Positions 59,416 to 64,000 of a DNA stretch of 64,000 nt are shown in pieces. The stretch lies in contig NZ_CP033932.1 in the NCBI RefSeq assembly GCF_003815975.1, positions 62,001 to 126,000 on the forward strand, read 5' to 3'. Both the position numbers and the translations under genes were made by a program. The stretch comes from Chryseobacterium bernardetii (GTDB lineage Bacteria > Bacteroidota > Bacteroidia > Flavobacteriales > Weeksellaceae). Below the pieces are notes generated by a model. That model was not told the DNA's origin and ran no database searches. It saw only the letters and a list, made by a program, of their open reading frames with translations. The stretch's first letter is position 1, and each line of letters starts with the position of its first letter.

Positions 59416-60069
59416 ATGATATTAGACTTACTCTTTCCCAACCGCTGCCTTCACTGCAACAGAATTATTGAGACTAATCTTCTGGTTTGTGACCTTTGTT
59501 TTAGACAGATTCACTTTACGCACTATGATTATTCCAAAAACAATCCGGTTAAAGAACAATGCAAACTCTTTTTCCCCGTTGAGAATACTTATGCCCTTTT
59601 TCAGTTTGAAGAGGACAGTTTAAGCAGGAAAATCATTCATGAACTGAAATACAGAAATAGAGAAATTACCGGAAAAATACTTGCAGAATGGACTACTGAA
59701 CGATTGGATTTTAAAGATCAGAAACCAGATCTTTTGGTAAGTGTTCCGCTTCATCCTAAAAAATTAAGAGAAAGAGGTTATAACCAACTTCATTTATATA
59801 CAGAAACTCTTTCAGAATACTATGATATCCCATTTGACAATCAATTAATCAAGAGAAACCATTACTCCAAAGCCCAAGCCCTGAAGGATAAGAAGCATAG
59901 GCTTGAAACGGTTAACACTTTTTCGGTCACCCAGCCAATCACAGGAAAACATATTCTTCTGATTGATGATGTTTTTACAACAGGAACTACTGTTTCATCT
60001 ATTGCCTGGGAGATTTTAAATGCTGGTAAGAATAAAGTGAGTGTACTGGTCATGGCGATGGATGTATAG
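59416..60069 (+). CDS. ComF family phosphoribosyltransferase-like protein
   Basis: A 217-residue protein: N-terminal zinc ribbon NRCLHCNRIIETNLLVCDLC (four Cys), then a type I phosphoribosyltransferase fold with the PRPP loop HILLIDDVFTTGTTVSS. ComF in competent bacteria helps single-stranded DNA import; in Bacteroidota the function is not established. It follows the regulator by 60 bases on the same strand. No DNA-uptake genes are adjacent. Confidence 0.9.
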   Translation: MILDLLFPNRCLHCNRIIETNLLVCDLCFRQIHFTHYDYSKNNPVKEQCKLFFPVENTYALFQFEEDSLSRKIIHELKYRNREITGKILAEWTTERLDFKDQKPDLLVSVPLHPKKLRERGYNQLHLYTETLSEYYDIPFDNQLIKRNHYSKAQALKDKKHRLETVNTFSVTQPITGKHILLIDDVFTTGTTVSSIAWEILNAGKNKVSVLVMAMDV

Positions 60070-60188
60070 GAGAACTCCAACTTCTGACTTTAAGATCCAA
60101 AGTCGTTCATTAAGGTTAAAAAATCTAAGCATGATTTATTTATTTTCATGTTCCGATTCTTTTGTTTAATTTTCAAAAAACGAATATC

Positions 60189-60875
60189 ATGTTGAATTTG
60201 ATTTTATTACATGGAGCTTTAGGTCATTCTGAAATATTCACCCCTTATCTGAACAGTCTTTCCACATACTTTACCGTCCATACTCCTTTATTTTCAGGGC
60301 ATGGACATACTGATCTTCCTTCAGATGGAATCAGTATAGAAAAATATACTCAGGAATTAACTGAATATTGCATAAAAAATAATTTAACGGATGTATATAT
60401 CCTGGGACACAGCATGGGTGGATATGTTGCTCTTTGCTATGCGATGAAACACCCTGAAAATGTCAATTCCATTATGACATTGGGCACAAAATTCGAATGG
60501 AACGAGGAACAGGCTTTAAAAGAAAGTAAAATGCTTAACCCGGAAGTTATTCTTGAAAAAGTTCCACAATACGCCCAGCTCTTAGAAAAACAGCATGGTT
60601 CAAAATGGAAACAATTACTTCCTGCTATTGCTGATTTAATGATTGACCTTGGGAAAAATCCTCCATTAAAAGATCATCTTGCTTCTATCAATACTCCTGT
60701 TCAAATCATGGTGGGAGATAATGACAGTATGGTAACACTAGAAGAAAGTGCCCATGTATATAGAAACCTGCCTAAAGCAAAATTGGCCGTACTTCCGGAG
60801 ACGAAACATCCCATGGATAAAGTACGACCTAATTTATTATTGAGTTTAATAAAAGATTTCTGGAATCTGTCTTAA
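60189..60875 (+). CDS. Alpha/beta hydrolase
   Basis: A 228-residue hydrolase. The oxyanion loop is LLHGALGHSE, the nucleophile elbow GHSMGG (Ser), the acid VGDNDSMV and the base His in PETKHPMD, giving a full triad. The substrate is unknown; the compact lid and length resemble small esterases and MenH-type proteins. The ATG at 60189 is used; a TTG nine codons upstream is unlikely. It converges with upp; the two stop codons lie three bases apart. Confidence 0.92.
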   Translation: MLNLILLHGALGHSEIFTPYLNSLSTYFTVHTPLFSGHGHTDLPSDGISIEKYTQELTEYCIKNNLTDVYILGHSMGGYVALCYAMKHPENVNSIMTLGTKFEWNEEQALKESKMLNPEVILEKVPQYAQLLEKQHGSKWKQLLPAIADLMIDLGKNPPLKDHLASINTPVQIMVGDNDSMVTLEESAHVYRNLPKAKLAVLPETKHPMDKVRPNLLLSLIKDFWNLS

Positions 60876-60877
60876 AA

Positions 60878-61528
60878 TTATCTTTGTAATTTTTCTCCGT
60901 AGCTTAGATCTCCGGCATCACCCAGTCCCGGAGTGATATATCCTTTTGATGTTAAATCTTCATCAATGGCTCCTACCCAGATATGAGCATCCGGATATGC
61001 TTTCTGAATGGTTTCAACACCTTGTCTTGAAGCAATAGCTGCTACAATGTGAAGCTGAGTTGGGTTTCCGTTTGTCAACAGGTCTTTAATAGCTTCAATC
61101 AGGGAAGCTCCGGTTGCTAGCATGGGGTCAGCTACAATCAGTGGTCTTCCTTCAATGCTCGGACAGGTAAGATAGTCTTGCTTAATGGAGAAATAGTCGT
61201 TGGCATCGTGTTTTCTGTAAGCAGCTACAAAACCGCAGTCGGCCCTGTCAAGATAGTTAAGGATTCCTTCAAATAACGGGACTCCAGCTCTTAAGATGGT
61301 TGTAATTACCGGCTGTACCGCAATTTCCTTGCTTTTAATGGTATCTAAAGGGGTCTGAATTTCAACTTCTCTTACTTCCAGTCCTTTACTGATTTCAAAG
61401 GCCGCAATTTCTCCGATTCTTTCCATATTTCTTCGGAATCTCATCCGGTCATGCTGAACCTGAACATTTCGAAGTTCATTAATCCATTCGTTAACAAGGG
61501 AAAAATTTTGCGATAAAATAGTAAGCAT
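60878..61528 (-). CDS. upp: Uracil phosphoribosyltransferase
   Basis: Salvages uracil to UMP using PRPP. The PRPP-binding loop LIVADPMLATGASLIEAI is a close match to Upp, and the uracil-binding GYITPGLGDAGD motif ends the protein. At 216 residues it is the usual size. A -7 box at 61572-61579 lies 43 bases upstream of the ATG. It is transcribed alone, with a convergent hydrolase gene after it. Confidence 0.96.
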   Translation of the reverse strand: MLTILSQNFSLVNEWINELRNVQVQHDRMRFRRNMERIGEIAAFEISKGLEVREVEIQTPLDTIKSKEIAVQPVITTILRAGVPLFEGILNYLDRADCGFVAAYRKHDANDYFSIKQDYLTCPSIEGRPLIVADPMLATGASLIEAIKDLLTNGNPTQLHIVAAIASRQGVETIQKAYPDAHIWVGAIDEDLTSKGYITPGLGDAGDLSYGEKLQR

Positions 61529-61571
61529 GAAGATTTAGGTTTTAATTACAGTTAGTAAACATTAATTGCTG

Positions 61572-61579
61572 CAAAATTA
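61572..61579 (-). promoter_or_regulatory. Promoter -7 box of upp
   Basis: TAATTTTG on the minus strand, 43 bases before the ATG. Confidence 0.6.
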
Positions 61580-61627
61580 CAACTAAAAAATTAATTTAAA
61601 GATGGGCAGCAGAATAAGTATATCTAT

Positions 61628-61662
61628 AAAAAATCTGGTAAGGATATCCCTCACCAGATTTT
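61628..61662 (-). terminator. Terminator of der
   Basis: A 10-bp stem AAAATCTGGT/ACCAGATTTT with a 13-base loop and U-rich flank on the minus strand. Confidence 0.82.
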
Positions 61663-61677
61663 ATTAAAAAGTCATTT

Positions 61678-62988
61678 TTATTTTTGTCTGAAATACACTT
61701 CAATCGGAACTCCGGTAAACCCGAATTCTTTTCTCAACTGGTTTTCAGTAAATCTCTTATATGGTTCTTTCACATACTGTGGCAGATTACAGAAGAATAC
61801 AAACTGCGGAGACGGTGTAGGAAGCTGAACACAATATTTAATTTTGATGTATTTTCCTTTCAGCGCCGGTGGTGGTGTATTTTCGAAAATAGGAAGCATT
61901 ACTTCATTTAGTTTTGAAGTTTTGATCTTCTTTTTACGGTCTTCATACACCTGCATTGCTACATCCACTGCTTTAAGGATTCTCTGCTTCGTTAAAGCTG
62001 ATACGAAAAGGATTGGAATATCCTGGAACTGACCGATTTTATCTTTGATTGATTTTTCGAAATCACGCATGGTATTGGTTTGCTTGTCTTCAATCAAATC
62101 CCATTTATTCACAAGGATTACAATTCCTTTTCTGTTTTTCTGTGCCAATCCGAAGATGTTCATATCCTGAGATTCCCATCCCTGAGTAGCATCCACCATG
62201 ATGATCACAACATCAGAATATTCAATGGAACGGATAGATCTCATTACGGAATAGAATTCCAGGTCCTCATTTACTTTAGACTTTCTTCTCATTCCGGCTG
62301 TATCTACCAATACAAACTCGTGACCGAATTTATTGTATAAAGTCTGGATACTGTCTCTTGTAGTTCCTGCGATATCTGTTACAATGTTTCTTTCTACATC
62401 CAATAAAGCATTGGTCATTGTAGATTTTCCTACATTCGGACGACCTGCAATAGTGATCTTAGGCAATCCTTCGAAAGGATCTTTATATTCTGTAGTAGGG
62501 AAATCTTTAACAATATCATCCAACAGATCTCCGGTTCCTGAACCTGTAGCAGAAGAAAGGGTGTAATATTTCTCGATTCCTAACTGGTAGAATTCTGTTG
62601 CAGCAAGTTCCTCCTTCGCTGAATCTACTTTGTTAACTACAATATAGATTGGTTTGTTGGATCTTCTAAGGAGTCTGTAAATTTCGTGATCGGTATCTGT
62701 AAGCCCTTCTTCTACGTTCATCATAAAGATAATGGAAGTAGCTTCATCTACTGCTAATTGTACCTGCTTACGGATCTCTTCTTCAAAGATATCATCTGTA
62801 CCTACATCATATCCTCCGGTATCAATTACGGTAAAATCTACTCCATTCCAGTCAGATTTTCCGTAATGACGGTCTCTGGTAACACCGGCTGTAGAATCTA
62901 CAATAGCCTCTCTTCTTTCCAATAAACGGTTAAAAAGCGTGGATTTTCCTACGTTGGGACGCCCAACGATTGCGACAATATTTGACAT
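61678..62988 (-). CDS. der: Ribosome-associated GTPase Der (EngA)
   Basis: Double GTPase needed for 50S ribosome assembly. Two G domains in tandem: GRPNVGKSTLFN, DTGGYD and NKVD in the first; GRPNVGKSTMTN, DTAGMR and NKWD in the second, with TRDR and TRDS switch motifs. A C-terminal KH-like domain ends the protein. At 436 residues it is complete. The -7 box 63071-63078 lies 82 bases upstream. Confidence 0.96.
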   Translation of the reverse strand: MSNIVAIVGRPNVGKSTLFNRLLERREAIVDSTAGVTRDRHYGKSDWNGVDFTVIDTGGYDVGTDDIFEEEIRKQVQLAVDEATSIIFMMNVEEGLTDTDHEIYRLLRRSNKPIYIVVNKVDSAKEELAATEFYQLGIEKYYTLSSATGSGTGDLLDDIVKDFPTTEYKDPFEGLPKITIAGRPNVGKSTMTNALLDVERNIVTDIAGTTRDSIQTLYNKFGHEFVLVDTAGMRRKSKVNEDLEFYSVMRSIRSIEYSDVVIIMVDATQGWESQDMNIFGLAQKNRKGIVILVNKWDLIEDKQTNTMRDFEKSIKDKIGQFQDIPILFVSALTKQRILKAVDVAMQVYEDRKKKIKTSKLNEVMLPIFENTPPPALKGKYIKIKYCVQLPTPSPQFVFFCNLPQYVKEPYKRFTENQLRKEFGFTGVPIEVYFRQK

Positions 62989-63070
62989 AAAAAATGTTTA
63001 ATAATCCTTTTGCTACGCTAAGGACAAGTTATTAATGGGTTACTCCAACTTTTGGAGCCCAATTTTTTTG

Positions 63071-63078
63071 CAAAGATA
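63071..63078 (-). promoter_or_regulatory. Promoter -7 box of der
   Basis: TATCTTTG on the minus strand, 82 bases before the ATG. Confidence 0.55.
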
Positions 63079-63204
63079 AGATTTTATTATTTAGGATTAA
63101 AAATCTTCTTGATTTTGATAATTTCCAGCGAAAAATAATTATTTGGCTATCAGCAAATAAGCCGATCAACACTCAATTAAGTTGATAAATTTTCAACTTT
63201 GGTT

Positions 63205-63234
63205 TTTGTAATTCAAATAATTTTTCTAATTTTG
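63205..63234 (+). promoter_or_regulatory. Promoter of the tRNA-Gln gene
   Basis: TTTG at 63205-63208 and TAATTTTG at 63227-63234 with an 18-base spacer, ending 12 bases before the tRNA. Confidence 0.78.
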
Positions 63235-63246
63235 CAACATCAAAAC

Positions 63247-63317
63247 AGACCCATGGTGTAGCGGTAACACTACTGATTTTGGTTCAGTCATCTGGGGTTC
63301 GAATCCCTGTGGGTCTA
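63247..63317 (+). tRNA. tRNA-Gln (anticodon TTG)
   Basis: A complete cloverleaf is drawn by hand: acceptor AGACCCA/TGGGTCT, D arm GTGT/ACAC, anticodon arm ACTGA/TCAGT with loop TTTTGGT reading TTG at 63279-63281, T loop TTCGAAT, discriminator A at 63317. It reads CAA (and CAG by wobble) glutamine codons. CCA is not encoded. A strong terminator follows. Confidence 0.95.
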
Positions 63318-63328
63318 CATTGAGCACA

Positions 63329-63363
63329 AGCAATCTTCTGATAATCAGAAGATTGCTTTTTTT
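63329..63363 (+). terminator. Terminator of the tRNA-Gln gene
   Basis: A perfect 12-bp stem GCAATCTTCTGA/TCAGAAGATTGC with a 3-base loop and seven Ts. Confidence 0.93.
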
Positions 63364-63393
63364 ATTTCAATCACTTTTTGGGGTTGGTACAAT

Positions 63394-63427
63394 TGGATCA
63401 AGCACAAAAGTGGATCAAGCGCAAAAG
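63394..63427. repeat. Tandem 17-bp direct repeat
   Basis: TGGATCAAGCACAAAAG followed directly by TGGATCAAGCGCAAAAG, one mismatch. A worn third unit may follow (TTGGGGACTAGGCAAAAAG). It lies between the tRNA terminator and the toxin-like fragment. Confidence 0.75.
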
Positions 63428-63529
63428 TTGGGGACTAGGCAAAAAGTTTAGCTAATCTGAAGATAAAAAAGATTCTGTATTTTATTCCTCTGAGCTGTAT
63501 TCTGAAGTTTTTTATAAATAGGAAATGGA

Positions 63530-63664
63530 ATGAATAGATTTAGTAATGAAAACTCATCCTATACTACTAGAGATTATAGTAAACAAGGCAAGCAAACTGC
63601 AGATTATAGATCAAATCCAGATGGTAAAGGTCCAACTGAAATAAAAATACGTCTTGAACCATAA
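63530..63664 (+). pseudogene. Possible C-terminal fragment of a polymorphic toxin (44 codons)
   Basis: A short frame of 44 codons, preceded by a stop, reading MNRFSNENSSYTTRDYSKQG and ending in PDGKGPTEIKIRLEP-stop. The final ~20 residues (ADYRSNPDGKGPTEIKIRLEP) look like the end of an Rhs/polymorphic toxin C-terminal domain, where short Gly/Pro turns precede the stop, directly followed by an immunity gene. There is no upstream toxin body in the window, so it would be a displaced tip or remnant. It could instead be chance or a small independent gene. Confidence 0.4.
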
Positions 63665-63673
63665 AGTATTAAA

Positions 63674-64000
63674 ATGATAGATTTTGTAATAAAAAAAGGA
63701 GATTTTAAAAAGTATAGAAAAAGATATTTAGATCTATTTCACGAAGACAGAGAATTTGAGGATAATATCTTTAAAGAACAATTTAAAAATTACTTAGCCT
63801 TTGATTTTGATTTCATTTACGAAGAAATTTTTTTTAATAGTTTCAAATCATTTTTAAAAGAAATTAAAGAACAGAATATCATATTTTATACAATAAATCC
63901 CTCTCCAGATGAATACTTTTTTAATCATTTTAACAAGTACAGTATTTTTGATATGAAAGTAGAAAGTACATATACTGAGTTGTATAATATAATGTATAAA
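63674..64000 (+). CDS. Probable immunity-like protein, truncated by the window end
   Basis: An open frame of 109 codons from an ATG with no stop before the window ends. The protein is Phe/Tyr/Lys/Glu/Asp-rich and clearly more AT-rich than the rest of the window (roughly a quarter G+C by eye), with residues such as FDFDFIYEEIFFNSFKSFL. It starts nine bases after the stop of the toxin-like fragment, the usual position of an immunity gene. I cannot assign a family. The low GC and position past a tRNA suggest horizontal transfer. Confidence 0.6.
   Translation, partial: MIDFVIKKGDFKKYRKRYLDLFHEDREFEDNIFKEQFKNYLAFDFDFIYEEIFFNSFKSFLKEIKEQNIIFYTINPSPDEYFFNHFNKYSIFDMKVESTYTELYNIMYK

Noticed and set aside
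1..64000. CRISPR arrays, rRNA genes, prophage or a complete secretion locus
   Set aside because: No regularly spaced repeats, rRNA segments, phage structural genes or VgrG/Hcp-type genes were seen.

Overview
The window looks like a chromosomal segment of a flavobacterium, most likely Chryseobacterium or a close relative (Weeksellaceae). This is inferred from low GC, secreted proteins cleaved after short Ser/Ala-Gln signals, Bacteroidota-type promoters (TAnnTTTG at -7), almost no Shine-Dalgarno sequences, and Bacteroidota gene families such as OstA-like, DUF2147, DUF3109 and LTA-synthase-like sulfatases. Most of it is ordinary core genome: tyrS, panD, an HU gene, pdxH, tig, kup, pdhB, pssA, lpxH-like, queD, aceBA, upp, der and a tRNA-Gln.

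Region by region. 1-2.4 kb: tyrS, an unknown gene and a GNAT acetyltransferase. 2.5-8.4 kb: a minus-strand operon of two TerD proteins, two von Willebrand A (TerY-like) proteins, a PP2C-like phosphatase and a protein-kinase-like protein; this is the most system-like accessory locus. 8.5-15.5 kb: flippase-like protein, panD, HU, pdxH, yqgE, amidase, a degenerate class IV aminotransferase, a START-like protein and a class III aminotransferase. 15.6-18.1 kb: three tightly packed paralogous secreted proteins below a 0.67-kb gene-free stretch. 18.8-28.1 kb: ostA-like/fur, kup, pdhB, an ECF sigma factor with a membrane partner, DUF2147 and a sulfatase. 28.2-33.2 kb: pssA, exonuclease, small conserved genes, and two divergent genes whose promoters face each other. 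33.4-41.6 kb: LolA-like protein, tig, a Fur-box-linked TonB receptor locus and an ABC-F ATPase. 41.7-47.8 kb: a DUF2235 protein lacking its catalytic serine, an unknown protein, and a five-gene cluster ending in a two-component system. 48-50.2 kb: aqpZ and an IS150-like element inserted into what looks like the aqpZ terminator loop. 50.4-54.6 kb: nuclease-fold protein, LuxE-like protein carrying a repeat in frame, lpxH-like, queD, thioesterase, Skp/OmpH. 54.8-59.4 kb: the glyoxylate shunt (aceB, aceA) divergent from a RamB/ScfR-like regulator, with two palindromes between them. 59.4-63.3 kb: comF-like, hydrolase, upp, der and tRNA-Gln. 63.3-64 kb: AT-rich sequence with a possible polymorphic-toxin tip and the start of a probable immunity gene that runs off the window.

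A recurring pattern is a -7 box placed 3-5 bases before the ATG (panD, yqgE, sulfatase, pssA, queD, a small metal-site protein, the glyoxylate regulator), which predicts leaderless mRNAs and fixes several start codons. The strongest leads are the Ter/kinase/phosphatase operon, the serine-less DUF2235 protein, the glyoxylate operators, the IS in a terminator loop, the leaderless promoters, and the toxin/immunity-like sequence after the tRNA. All family assignments come from motif reading; no database search was run.
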